A stretch of DNA of 64,000 nt from a virus, in the IMG/VR virus record IMGVR_UViG_3300035458_000037, positions 20,849 to 84,848 of that record; one strand, written 5' to 3'. A program made the position numbers and the translations under genes. Of the stretch, positions 25,302 to 33,965 are shown piece by piece. The notes beneath the pieces were generated by a model. The model had not been told where the DNA came from, ran no database searches, and saw only the letters and a program-made list of their open reading frames with translations. The stretch's first letter is position 1. Every line of letters starts with the position of its first letter.

Positions 25302-25526
25302 ATGTTTCTAAACAATTGCTATGCCGATAGTGATACCGGAATCATGAAAGTTTTCATGGCGTATAGTTCAGATATGCAATTATTCGCTATGGATGTAAAA
25401 GCGCTTTGCCATAATGATCCTACGCAAAACAATGGTATGAGTGTGATCTTTGAATTTTCTCCTGAAGATAGATTTGGAAATTTCATTGAATTTGATAGAT
25501 TGTTTAGACTTCAGTTTGGATGTTGA
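25302..25526 (+). CDS. Small hypothetical protein
   Basis: A 74-residue protein starting at ATG after AAGGAGTAAT. It is Phe- and Asp-rich; no family recognised. It lies in a run of small genes just before the portal. Confidence 0.45.
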   Translation: MFLNNCYADSDTGIMKVFMAYSSDMQLFAMDVKALCHNDPTQNNGMSVIFEFSPEDRFGNFIEFDRLFRLQFGC

Positions 25527-25527
25527 T

Positions 25528-25662
25528 ATGACCTACAGGATAAGCAAGTTTGCATTAATGATAATTGCTAATTATGAAATACGTCCTCAATTAGGGATAT
25601 CTTTAAAGCTTCTCCATGGAGATGAAACCTGGAGTGCTAGTAAGGTTGCGTATGAAAGATGA
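25528..25662 (+). CDS. Small hypothetical protein
   Basis: A 44-residue basic protein whose ATG lies one base after the previous stop. Overlaps the next start. No motif. Confidence 0.35.
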   Translation: MTYRISKFALMIIANYEIRPQLGISLKLLHGDETWSASKVAYER

Positions 25663-25825
25663 ACGAATCAAAGAATATATGATACAGATAGGTCATGAAA
25701 ATAGCATATCTTTATACTCAACATTGAAGATGTTAATTAATGAAGTTGAAATAGAGACTCGTAAAGATTGTATAAGAATTATTGAGCAGGGCGGAACTCA
25801 TAAAGATTTACTGTGGGGAAGGTAA
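25652..25825 (+). CDS. Small hypothetical protein
   Basis: A 57-residue charged helical protein ending directly against the portal ATG. An earlier in-frame ATG at 25622 is possible. No family recognised. Confidence 0.4.
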   Translation: MKDERIKEYMIQIGHENSISLYSTLKMLINEVEIETRKDCIRIIEQGGTHKDLLWGR

Positions 25826-27652
25826 ATGACATATTCATCCAGTAAGTCAGTAGCCAATGCGATAAGTGTCAAGAGTAATTTTGTCAATTATCCTATCCGC
25901 TTTTTTAACATGATGCATTTTCAGCGTCCCAATACGCTGAATGAAATATTTAAATGGTGCGGCATTCTTACTGAATCATCCGGTCTCTTCGACCGTATGA
26001 CCGACACCATGGCTCGTTATCCAGTCACTCCCGTTGCCACAACAGATGATATTGGAACTGATCAAAACTACTGGCAGAATTTTCTTAATGAAGAACTTTG
26101 TATTCAAAATGAATTAGTATCTAATGGTAAGGATTTCTATACATTTGGTAATTGTATCTGTAGCTTTGTTCCACCCTTTAGACGTTATCTGGTATGTTCA
26201 AAGTGTAATTCATATCTTTATCATTGTATTAATCATGATAACATGGATGATACAAAATTTGAGTGGATGTATAAAGGTTATAATTTTTACGGCAAGTGTA
26301 TGAATAAAGATTGCAAACATCACGGTATGATGGAAGTGAAAGATGAATACCTTACTGGAGATGATTTCGTAAAGAATATCAAAATTCATAGATGGCCAAT
26401 TCTTAATATCAAAATCAGAGATTTAGGTATTGCTGGTAAGAAGAGAATTTATTATAAGATAGAACGTAAATATTCAAAAGGCATTGAGAAAGGAGACAGG
26501 TTTGTTGTCGCCAATGTTCCATACACATTTATTCTTGCGTGTAAGAAAAATCAGCTTACTCCCATTATCGAATTACCTTCCGAACTTACATTTCATTACA
26601 ATCATGAAACTATTACGGAACCTGAATGGGAAGGGCTGAGTAAACCTTTCTTTTTCTCAGCATGGAAAGATCTCTTTATGAGCTTTGTGCTGCGCAAAGC
26701 TCAGGAGATGATTGCGGCTGATCACATGATCCCTAATAGGTTCCTGTTCCCGCAGACGGCCCCAGGCGGTCGTGATCCGCTTTCACAAATCGACGGCGGG
26801 AGCTGGGTCAACATCATCAGCACCCAGATCAAGCGCCAGCAGAATGACCCAAGCGAATTTGGTATCGTACCCTTCCCAATTGGTTACCAGGCGCTAGGTG
26901 GGCAGGGCAAAAACATGTCTCTGCGCGAAGAGATCGAGCTTCAGGATCGAAGAATCTTGACTCAGATGGGTATTCCACCAGAACTCATTTACGGCGGTAT
27001 GACATGGAGCGGTAGTAATATTTCACTCAGAATGCTTGAAAATCTATTCTTGTATTATATTCATAAACATAATGTTTTCTTAAGATCCTTCGTGAATTAT
27101 GCCGCAAGAATGTCTGGTAAGAAAGCGCCAGGAACCGTTAAATTAAAGCCCTTTAAAATGGCCGATGATATTCAACAGATTCAACTTCGATCTACCCTTG
27201 GTATTCAAGGCAGAATCAGCGAAACTACAGCGCTTGCTCATGTGGATGGAATTAATCTTGAAGCAGAAGCTGATCAAGCTGAGAAAGAAGCGACATTTGT
27301 TCAACGTATTACCGCTGCTCGTCAACTCACGGCAGCCAAAGTCAATCTTGAAGTCTCTAAGACAACCAATGAAGGTCAAGTTGATATTCAAACTGAGACT
27401 GCTATGCGACAAAATCAAGATAATACCGCAGCTCAAACTGCAATTACCGATGGATTTGTAGCCAATACTACCCAAGGATTGATTAATAAATTGAACGCCA
27501 TGCCTTATCAACAACGCCAGCTTGAATTGAAGAATCTTCAGCAGCAAGATCCGCAGAAGTTCAACGAAGTCACTACCGCCATGATGGGCGGTGCCAGTCA
27601 ACTTCCAGAAAAACGCGCTCCCCGGCGCGGCCCTGAAACAGCCCAGGTGTAA
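25826..27652 (+). CDS. Portal protein with zinc-finger-like insertion
   Basis: A 608-residue portal, the dodecameric ring through which DNA enters the head and to which the tail joins. The family's core segment R-I-L-T-Q-M-G-I-P-P-E-L-I-Y-G-G (about 373-388) followed by S-G-S-N-I-S-L-R-M-L-E is clear, and the C-terminal 150 residues are Gln/Ala-rich helices. Unusually, C124-x2-C127 and C158-x4-C163 with a following HH pair form a probable zinc knuckle. Immediately follows the previous stop. A GC-rich island covers the core (about 26690-26950). Confidence 0.85.
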   Translation: MTYSSSKSVANAISVKSNFVNYPIRFFNMMHFQRPNTLNEIFKWCGILTESSGLFDRMTDTMARYPVTPVATTDDIGTDQNYWQNFLNEELCIQNELVSNGKDFYTFGNCICSFVPPFRRYLVCSKCNSYLYHCINHDNMDDTKFEWMYKGYNFYGKCMNKDCKHHGMMEVKDEYLTGDDFVKNIKIHRWPILNIKIRDLGIAGKKRIYYKIERKYSKGIEKGDRFVVANVPYTFILACKKNQLTPIIELPSELTFHYNHETITEPEWEGLSKPFFFSAWKDLFMSFVLRKAQEMIAADHMIPNRFLFPQTAPGGRDPLSQIDGGSWVNIISTQIKRQQNDPSEFGIVPFPIGYQALGGQGKNMSLREEIELQDRRILTQMGIPPELIYGGMTWSGSNISLRMLENLFLYYIHKHNVFLRSFVNYAARMSGKKAPGTVKLKPFKMADDIQQIQLRSTLGIQGRISETTALAHVDGINLEAEADQAEKEATFVQRITAARQLTAAKVNLEVSKTTNEGQVDIQTETAMRQNQDNTAAQTAITDGFVANTTQGLINKLNAMPYQQRQLELKNLQQQDPQKFNEVTTAMMGGASQLPEKRAPRRGPETAQV

Positions 27653-27654
27653 CG

Positions 27655-28104
27655 ATGGAGAAACCGCCAGTTCAGAAGTCGCGTTCAGCACTTTTTAATT
27701 TGAGTCAGAAAGAAGAGTTAGAAAAATATATTAAAGTTTTAGATAAGATTGCAAATAATAATCATAAGTATATCATTTTAAATAATCAAATTCAAAATGA
27801 CAATTATGGTGATCCTTTTGTAATCATGCATTATATTGATATGATCGGAGAGGAAGAAAGGAGTAATAATAAAATTCATTATTCCGCAGAAATACTTAAT
27901 GTTCCTGGTGATCTAGATAGATTTGATACTCTAATGGAAAAGATATGGAGCAAAGAAATTATTCTAACTTTTCTAGAAGATTTTAAACATCAGGAAAAAG
28001 ATTTCTTTTACATGTATAAACTGATCTTCTATTACAAGACATCTCCCAAGACTATACTCAAAAAAGATACATTTCTTAACACAATGCCCGTCGCGTCCAA
28101 GTAG
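27655..28104 (+). CDS. Hypothetical head-tail region protein
   Basis: A 149-residue protein two bases after the portal stop; it has LDKIAN (about 24-29), close to the recurring hexapeptide. Lys-, Asp- and Tyr-rich, no family recognised. Confidence 0.45.
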   Translation: MEKPPVQKSRSALFNLSQKEELEKYIKVLDKIANNNHKYIILNNQIQNDNYGDPFVIMHYIDMIGEEERSNNKIHYSAEILNVPGDLDRFDTLMEKIWSKEIILTFLEDFKHQEKDFFYMYKLIFYYKTSPKTILKKDTFLNTMPVASK

Positions 28105-28112
28105 GAGAGCAA

Positions 28113-28586
28113 ATGAGTTTATCGGATCTTCGTTTTAATGCAGGGTGGTTTCCTTCAGAAAGGGATAGATTGCTTGAAAAATTTGCAGATAAAAACTCTT
28201 CAGATGATAAGATAGTTACCCCTGAATTTTTTATCGCAAAGATGACGTGCTATCAATTTGAAAGTGTAATACGTCCGGAGGATAACGCTCTTGTAATTCA
28301 CTTGAAACATTTGGCTCCAGCTCTTAGGAATAGGAAGTTCTTTGATTATGCTGCACAATTCATTCGTGATAGGATAGGTAAGTTCGCTACCATGGACGCA
28401 AGTTTTATTGGCGAAGTTGATAAGGTAAATAAATTGAATAGCCTTGATTTAATTTTCACTCAGTATTACCCGGCAAGAATGCATGACATGGAATTCATCA
28501 AAAAGCATACGGCAAAAATTGGATACGATCTTGATCAGACTATAATTCGTGAGCTTGGAGCCGCCGCTAGTGCAAATATACCTTGA
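28113..28586 (+). CDS. Putative neck/baseplate small protein
   Basis: A 157-residue protein starting with MSLSDL after AGGAGAGCAA and containing LLEKFAD (about 24-30). Mixed alpha/beta; no firm family. It lies between portal and sheath genes, so a head-completion or neck role is plausible. Confidence 0.45.
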   Translation: MSLSDLRFNAGWFPSERDRLLEKFADKNSSDDKIVTPEFFIAKMTCYQFESVIRPEDNALVIHLKHLAPALRNRKFFDYAAQFIRDRIGKFATMDASFIGEVDKVNKLNSLDLIFTQYYPARMHDMEFIKKHTAKIGYDLDQTIIRELGAAASANIP

Positions 28587-29397
28587 ATGTCGTGAGATTT
28601 CATATGAGTCAATTGTTCTTTATTGGACGGTTGATAAAGAAGCTCATGAACGAGTTACGGATTTTTTGTTTACGGTTGAAAAGTCGGAGTCACCCAATGG
28701 CCCGTGGTCACCGTTGCCGGGAACTCCCGTTAGCGCCTTTGGATATATAGATACGGATACTCAGCGTGGAATGATTGATATCCGAATTTATTATCGTGTT
28801 CGCGCTAACAATAAAACTGGTAAGGAATACTCCTCAAATACACAGTGCATATTTGAGGAGGAACGTAATTTCATTACCAATTACATCGCTGAATGCGAAG
28901 ATCGTTACATGCTTCAGCGATATAATGGTAATGAATTTTTGCATTTTTCTCGTAAAAAATTTGGCGATAGATGCCATCATTGTTATGATGAAGTGGAACG
29001 TAAATCAATTAAGCCAAAATGTCCATTCTGTTATGGAACTACTTATGAAGGCGGATTCTTTACTCCTACGCGAATTCTTATTAATGTAGATCCAAAAGCG
29101 AAAGTTGCAGATAGAAATGAGTATGGAGTATTAGAAAACTTTGCTCATTCTGGCTGGACATCTAATCGAGTTATTATCGAAGAACTCGATATGGTTGTAT
29201 CGTTAGATAAATCATCTATTAGATATCTTGTTAACCAAGTGATCCCTACTGGTATTCATGGATCTGTAACAAGACAGCAATTGAATCTAACGCAATTAAA
29301 AGTTGATAGTCCTTATCAATTACTATCTGTTGATGTAGAAGCCTATCCTATATATGAATTAAATGTTTTCAGAAGAGATTGGCAGATACACTCCTGA
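28570..29397 (+). CDS. Structural protein with FN3-like domain and zinc ribbon
   Basis: About 275 residues. Residues 1-95 follow a fibronectin type III-like pattern (L-Y-W-T-V start, central P-x-G-P-W-S, and Y-Y-R-V-R-A-N-N end), then CHHC and CPFC pairs (about 140 and 157) form a zinc ribbon, then a beta-rich C-terminal domain. A GTG start ten bases after GGAG is chosen; an earlier GTG at 28549 is possible. Place before the tail terminator-like and sheath genes suggests a neck protein. Confidence 0.5.
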   Translation: MQIYLECREISYESIVLYWTVDKEAHERVTDFLFTVEKSESPNGPWSPLPGTPVSAFGYIDTDTQRGMIDIRIYYRVRANNKTGKEYSSNTQCIFEEERNFITNYIAECEDRYMLQRYNGNEFLHFSRKKFGDRCHHCYDEVERKSIKPKCPFCYGTTYEGGFFTPTRILINVDPKAKVADRNEYGVLENFAHSGWTSNRVIIEELDMVVSLDKSSIRYLVNQVIPTGIHGSVTRQQLNLTQLKVDSPYQLLSVDVEAYPIYELNVFRRDWQIHS

Positions 29398-29406
29398 GAG
29401 TAAACT

Positions 29407-30048
29407 ATGATTTACAAAGATTTCGTTCAAAGTAAAACATTCAATGTTGGATATTATGGCGTTAGAGCCATTATTTTATATTTAGTAGAACGTTTTAGCA
29501 ATAATCAAGATCTGGAGTATAAAGTATATACTGATGAATTGAATAGAATAGATTCATACGGATCTTTGTTGATTACATCAAGGTATGATTGGGAAACAAA
29601 GTTCAGGGGCAAGCGTCCGGCTATTTTTGTGTCACGCGGAAATCTGTTGACCGGGGCCAATGGCACTGTGGCTCAATCCAAATTGTTCAGCGTCACCGAC
29701 AATGGAGAAACTACTTCCTATATGGATCTGGTTTCTTTCCCTATCGTGATAGAATGTCTAGCAGAGAGCGACATCGAAAGTGAAGCTCTGGGTTCTATGA
29801 TTGCTACTTTCATAGGATTAGATGTTAGACCTTTGAGAAGTTTAGGATTACAAATACAAGGTGGAATCACTCAATCACCACCAGTATTATTCGAAAAGGA
29901 TAACATTTCTTTTATCTCTTCCGTAATTATTCAAACTCAAATATCTAGACAATACAGAGCACGGATTATGGGCAGCGAAACTCTTGAGAACATCAGAACC
30001 CTCCTTAATCAAAAACTGCTTTCCGAAATAAATGAGGATACGGTATGA
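29407..30048 (+). CDS. Putative tail terminator/completion protein
   Basis: A 213-residue alpha/beta protein with the order helix, R-P-A-I-F-V-S-R-G strand, D-L-V-S-F-P-I-V-I-E-C strand, often seen in tail completion proteins that cap the tube and sheath. It overlaps the first sheath gene by four bases. Assignment is from pattern and position. Confidence 0.45.
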   Translation: MIYKDFVQSKTFNVGYYGVRAIILYLVERFSNNQDLEYKVYTDELNRIDSYGSLLITSRYDWETKFRGKRPAIFVSRGNLLTGANGTVAQSKLFSVTDNGETTSYMDLVSFPIVIECLAESDIESEALGSMIATFIGLDVRPLRSLGLQIQGGITQSPPVLFEKDNISFISSVIIQTQISRQYRARIMGSETLENIRTLLNQKLLSEINEDTV

Positions 30049-31016
30049 CATACAAGCTTCCTGCTCCGTCCGTTACCAAATTACTGGTTCAGCCTAGTCA
30101 AAATTTGGCAGACAGTCAGCTTCTTCCGTGTTTGGTTGGGCCTCTCAATCAGGTTGTAAAGTCAGCCCCGATCGCTCTTATTTATCCGGTATCCAATGCT
30201 ACAATAGCTTATCCTGGTATGAAACCTGGCGCTATTATTAGCACAAGTAGTATTGGAGTGGTTGTTAATAATGCTATAGTTCAGATTAATGCATCACCGA
30301 TAAGTGCAGGTGGAAATTTTGTTGCTGGCACTAATACAATTCATATTGCCAGTGCATTTACGAATGCATTAGCAGGTGATATCATTACATTGAGCGCAGC
30401 AGGTGGTGTGTATACTATTGCAACGGTTGTTGATAATGATCATGCTACTACCGTTGAAACGATTCATCATACAACTTCTGCTGAAACGTTTAATATTACA
30501 CGAGCAATTGCATCAGCTACCGCGAAACTGAATGGAGTGGTTTACAACACTACGTTTATGACCGTCGTATCTATGACTTACGGCACTAATGACTACGTAT
30601 TTGTAGATGGTGATGCGGTAATCAGTTATGTGGCAGCTCGTAAAGATCTTCTTGGATTTTATACAGTGGACAATCCGGATACTTTGGCTGCGGATATGGA
30701 TGTGGACATTTTGAATCCGTTGGGATTTGATTTGGGCATTGCAATGGCTGGAGCTGGCGCAGCAACACGATTGGCATATATCACTAGGGATGGCAGTCAA
30801 AATTCTTATATCGCAGCTCTTGCAGATTTGGCTACTCGGCGCGGTCCCTACATGATTTCCAGTGTCAATTTTGCAGACTCCACCATCCAGGGGTTCTTTG
30901 CTACGCATGCCGAGACAGTTTCGATGCCAAGTGTTAGCATGTTCAGAGCTGCTTTGTTGACCACAGACATTGTGAAACAGCTCACGCTGACCAGCGCCAC
31001 TTACACCAAGTCTTAA
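30045..31016 (+). CDS. Tail sheath, N-terminal half
   Basis: A 323-residue protein holding the first half of a contractile sheath: N-terminal strand region with L-L-P-C-L-V-G-P (about 26-33), an inserted beta domain (about 60-160), then the sheath core D-I-L-N-P-L-G-F-D-L-G-I-A-M-A-G-A-G, Y-I-A-A-L-A-D-L and T-H-A-E-T-V-S-M-P-S (about 222-300). It stops where the classic sheath would continue. The next gene supplies the rest. Start overlaps the previous gene (ATGA). Confidence 0.7.
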   Translation: MTYKLPAPSVTKLLVQPSQNLADSQLLPCLVGPLNQVVKSAPIALIYPVSNATIAYPGMKPGAIISTSSIGVVVNNAIVQINASPISAGGNFVAGTNTIHIASAFTNALAGDIITLSAAGGVYTIATVVDNDHATTVETIHHTTSAETFNITRAIASATAKLNGVVYNTTFMTVVSMTYGTNDYVFVDGDAVISYVAARKDLLGFYTVDNPDTLAADMDVDILNPLGFDLGIAMAGAGAATRLAYITRDGSQNSYIAALADLATRRGPYMISSVNFADSTIQGFFATHAETVSMPSVSMFRAALLTTDIVKQLTLTSATYTKS

Positions 31017-31030
31017 GATCTGGAGATCGC

Positions 31031-32002
31031 ATGTCTATTACAATTACCGTAGCTGGAAAAACACTCCTAACTTCAGGAGTGAGTATTGGGCATGAGATGG
31101 TAGTGACAGATGTTACTAATCCTACGTCTACGCCAGCCGGTGTATTACTGGCTGATGGAAGTCATAATCCGATCTTATATGAACAACTTCTTGTTACAGA
31201 AGTTGTAAGCGAAACAAGCTTAAAGTTTGATGCATATTCAAATGGCACTGCATTGGGTCTTACTGATGCAAATTTGAATCTGGCATCTACCGAACATTTC
31301 ACATTCAGTATTGTTCAGCATCTTAGCACTGATCAGCAAGTAGATCATCTCGTGGCCATCGCAAGCTCTTATGATTCTGAAAGAGTTTTGATGATCTGGC
31401 CTCCTGAGGCTGAATGGGATCAGAATGGAACAGTAGTCAATGGCTCGACTATGGCGGCGATCTGTTCTGCCGCAATGTCTGTTTATCCAGCACAGCAAGG
31501 TTTCACCAATCTGTCGTTCTCCGGCCCTTACAATCTGCATTACTCCAATACATACTTTACGCCTGCGCAACTTAATAGATTGAGTGCCGCAGGATTCTTT
31601 GTTTTGGTTCAAGATACTCCTGGTGCAGAAGTCTATTGCAGACATCAGAAAACAACTTCTCAGTCTGCTGAGATTGCTAGACAGGAGTTCAGTATCACCA
31701 AGGGATCTGATAAGGTAGGTCTTGACTTATACAATACGGTTAAGCCATATATTGGTAAATACAACATCACTCAGGATCTACTGACAGCTGTGAATGAAGT
31801 AATTGGTAATTACTTATTCAAAGCAAAAAGCACTAAAGCTCCATTCTGTGGTAGCCTAATTATTGATTATAGCAATCTATCGCTTCGTGCAAATCTCGAT
31901 GGTGAGAATACAGATTTACCAAAAGATACAATCGAAATATCAGTAACGATTGAAATGGGTTACCCAGCTAATTACATCGACATTCTGTTATACGTGCAAT
32001 AG
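31031..32002 (+). CDS. Tail sheath, C-terminal half
   Basis: A 323-residue protein with its own Shine-Dalgarno (CTGGAGA) and start. After an N-terminal beta domain (1-95) it carries the second half of the sheath: S-E-R-V-L-M-I-W-P-P-E, A-A-I-C-S-A-A-M-S, L-N-R-L-S-A-A-G-F-F-V-L, then the lumen-facing C-terminal region with Y-I-G-K-Y-N-I-T and final strands. The two halves together are 646 residues, like a one-piece sheath. They lie in different reading frames and each is independently translated. Confidence 0.7.
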   Translation: MSITITVAGKTLLTSGVSIGHEMVVTDVTNPTSTPAGVLLADGSHNPILYEQLLVTEVVSETSLKFDAYSNGTALGLTDANLNLASTEHFTFSIVQHLSTDQQVDHLVAIASSYDSERVLMIWPPEAEWDQNGTVVNGSTMAAICSAAMSVYPAQQGFTNLSFSGPYNLHYSNTYFTPAQLNRLSAAGFFVLVQDTPGAEVYCRHQKTTSQSAEIARQEFSITKGSDKVGLDLYNTVKPYIGKYNITQDLLTAVNEVIGNYLFKAKSTKAPFCGSLIIDYSNLSLRANLDGENTDLPKDTIEISVTIEMGYPANYIDILLYVQ

Positions 32003-32010
32003 GAGATATC

Positions 32011-32739
32011 ATGGCCGCAAATGGCGTTTCAATAAAAGACCTATTGGGCGTTGATAGTGGGGCGAATGACTGGCAGTGGAGAGAGAACTTCGTCCAGTTG
32101 GACGAGAACATGGCCACCCCTGGATTATTCATTGCCGCAGAGTCCACTTTGGTTGCTTTTGGTCCTGCAACAGCCACCTCAGCTTTCGACGTGGTGAAGG
32201 TGGGTTTATGCCCCAATATCGCAATCTCTCAGCAGATTCCGCAGCAACGACTTCCCGAGATCGGATCGATCCGGGTACATATCCTGAACGGGGTTCCTAT
32301 TGGCGGTGGATCGATGTCGCGCTTGGTCTACAACGGCCCTAGCCTTATGCGCTACGCTTACGGCAACCTGTACGATGACAATGGCGCTCCAACTCCCTTG
32401 GCACTCGCAGGAATGGCTACTGGAGTAGGCCCCGCTCAGGACTTTACAACAAATGCCTGGAAAAATCTGGTGAAGTCACCGGATAAAGTGATGCAAGGGC
32501 ATGTGTTCACGGATCTATGGATTTCCTGCTGGGACTCCAGATTGAAAGCGCCATTTGGCCTGTGCATGTATTTCCAGGATATTGCTGGTAATGCAGTAGG
32601 TGGTGTTTATGCTGAAGGCACCAAGATCAATTCTCATAACTTGACGCAATCTGCCGGTCAGTTGATTATGATGGAAGGTATCTCATTTGCGTTTGATAGG
32701 CTTGTTCCTATCCGTGGCGTTGGAAGGAGTCAATTATGA
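32011..32739 (+). CDS. Tail tube protein
   Basis: A 242-residue beta-rich protein directly after the sheath, with I-G-S-I-R-V-H-I-L-N-G-V-P-I-G-G-G-S and L-V-Y-N-G-P-S-L-M-R-Y-A-Y-G (about 89-123), typical of tube proteins that polymerise as the inner tail tube. Start after AGGAGATATC. Its first 400 bases are GC-rich. The role is supported mainly by position and pattern. Confidence 0.6.
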   Translation: MAANGVSIKDLLGVDSGANDWQWRENFVQLDENMATPGLFIAAESTLVAFGPATATSAFDVVKVGLCPNIAISQQIPQQRLPEIGSIRVHILNGVPIGGGSMSRLVYNGPSLMRYAYGNLYDDNGAPTPLALAGMATGVGPAQDFTTNAWKNLVKSPDKVMQGHVFTDLWISCWDSRLKAPFGLCMYFQDIAGNAVGGVYAEGTKINSHNLTQSAGQLIMMEGISFAFDRLVPIRGVGRSQL

Positions 32740-33083
32740 GTATTGTTAAGATTGCAGCAGCTAAGTGGCGAAAGTTAGCAAAAAGTCTTGTTAGTAAAAG
32801 TGGATATCTTAATGAAGGAGAAAAGAATTTTGCAAACAAAATGACTTCTCATATGCATAGTGATATAGGTAAAATACAAAATAGATTGGGAGTAGCTAAA
32901 CATGATTTGTCTATAAACAATCCACATCACAATCATTTTTTTAACGCTAAGGATTATAAGCATCCTTCTAATTTTAAAAAATATAATGATGATCAAAGCC
33001 TAACATTAAAAGAAGCTTTGAAACAAAAAGCTGAAGAAGCTCCAAGGTCAACATGGTTACCTGCTCCAAAGTTTAATTTGTAA
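32736..33083 (+). CDS. Small protein with MSIVKIAAA N-terminus
   Basis: A 115-residue basic, His/Asn/Lys-rich protein that starts MSIVKIAAA, the only + strand member of the N-terminal KLA-tag set. ATGA overlap with the tube gene. It ends the tail operon before a terminator. Function unknown; probable virion-linked. Confidence 0.55.
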   Translation: MSIVKIAAAKWRKLAKSLVSKSGYLNEGEKNFANKMTSHMHSDIGKIQNRLGVAKHDLSINNPHHNHFFNAKDYKHPSNFKKYNDDQSLTLKEALKQKAEEAPRSTWLPAPKFNL

Positions 33084-33105
33084 TAATCAAAGTTGTAACT
33101 CAATC

Positions 33106-33130
33106 AAAACCTCCTTTTGGAGGTTTTTTT
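33106..33130 (+). terminator. Intrinsic terminator
   Basis: AAAACCTCC-TTTT-GGAGGTTTT with a run of seven T after the stem G residues. It ends the tail operon. Confidence 0.9.
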
Positions 33131-33131
33131 A

Positions 33132-33161
33132 TTGCAATAATTTATAAATATATGTTATAAT
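33132..33161 (+). promoter_or_regulatory. Phage promoter, TGCAA/TATAAT type
   Basis: TTGCAA, 18 bases, TATAAT followed by ATATTTGG, with TGT before the -10. It sits right after the terminator and drives the accessory block that includes the transporters. Confidence 0.8.
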
Positions 33162-33204
33162 ATATTTGGTAATAATTAAATTATCTAAACTCATAGGAGG
33201 AAGT

Positions 33205-33219
33205 ATGAATACTTTTTAA
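33205..33219 (+). other. Leader mini-ORF, four codons
   Basis: ATG AAT ACT TTT TAA (MNTF) four bases after AGGAGG, in the leader. Strong Shine-Dalgarno but trivially short product. Confidence 0.3.
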
Positions 33220-33264
33220 TAACTATTCTAGGTCTTAACACTCTACTTATGAAATGAAAGGAGG

Positions 33265-33282
33265 ATGAGATACGCAAAGTAA
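33265..33282 (+). other. Leader mini-ORF, five codons, coupled to next gene
   Basis: ATG AGA TAC GCA AAG TAA (MRYAK) directly behind AAAGGAGG, ending in TAATG so that its stop overlaps the start of the next gene. It may load ribosomes for the downstream gene. Confidence 0.35.
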
Positions 33283-33491
33283 TGATTAAATCACTAGGTT
33301 CCTTAATGTGGGATCTTGCAATAATATTAAGTGAAACTGAAATATATATTTATAAAGTATCACAAGTAGATATAAAGCTAGCGATGGCAACGAAACGAGA
33401 AAATGAAGATTGGGTAGAATGCTGGTTAAGATATTTAGAGGCTCCAGATGAACGAAGAGTGGATAGACAACGAGTATGCTTACACCGGTAA
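33282..33491 (+). CDS. Small hypothetical protein
   Basis: A 69-residue protein whose ATG overlaps the preceding mini-ORF stop. It has no strong Shine-Dalgarno of its own, so it depends on coupling. No family recognised; first real gene of the accessory block. Confidence 0.45.
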   Translation: MIKSLGSLMWDLAIILSETEIYIYKVSQVDIKLAMATKRENEDWVECWLRYLEAPDERRVDRQRVCLHR

Positions 33492-33654
33492 ACGTAATGA
33501 TGGTGCAAGAGTAGGGGGATTCTGGCTTAATGGAAAGTTAGAATGGTGGGCCTATCCTTCAAATTATTCAATGAAATTGAATAATGCGCTAGGCCCCTTT
33601 TCAACAATGAACGCAGCGAAGGATGCGTTAGATGGATGCGTGAGGATAAAATGA
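33448..33654 (+). CDS. Small hypothetical protein
   Basis: A 68-residue protein with W/Y-rich centre (W-L-N-G-K-L-E-W-W-A-Y-P), overlapping genes on both sides. No family recognised. Confidence 0.45.
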   Translation: MNEEWIDNEYAYTGKRNDGARVGGFWLNGKLEWWAYPSNYSMKLNNALGPFSTMNAAKDALDGCVRIK

Positions 33655-33965
33655 CGGATGCATTAAAGCGTTTATTGAAATTAGATTTATCTAATTTTCA
33701 AGAAGGTGATAGAATAGTATTTTGTCCAGATTGTGAATTTCAAGATAAAGTTAATAGACGTTCACTAGCTAATTGTAAATGTCATTGTCATCTGGAAACA
33801 ATTAGAGTCACAGATATACTTATTGGTTATATAAAATCAACTAAAGTTAAAGATATTTATGAACAGGCTCTTAGAAATATAGTATTGAATGATAATAGAG
33901 ATTTCCAAAAAGCAGTAGCTGAAGATGCATTAATACTTGGAAGCGAGGTGACTTATGATGTTTGA
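33651..33965 (+). CDS. Zinc-binding small protein, paralogue of next gene
   Basis: A 104-residue protein with CPDC, then CKCHC (about residues 23-50), likely a zinc site, followed by a helical part with D-I-Y-E-Q-A-L-R-N-I. It shares this design with the next gene, so the two are tandem paralogues. ATGA overlap with the previous gene. Confidence 0.55.
   Translation: MTDALKRLLKLDLSNFQEGDRIVFCPDCEFQDKVNRRSLANCKCHCHLETIRVTDILIGYIKSTKVKDIYEQALRNIVLNDNRDFQKAVAEDALILGSEVTYDV

Noticed and set aside
31016-31031. Frameshift or sequencing error joining the two sheath halves
   Set aside because: The first half ends in a conserved ATYTKS tail also seen at the end of the gene at 14196, and the second half has its own Shine-Dalgarno and start, so two real genes are more likely.
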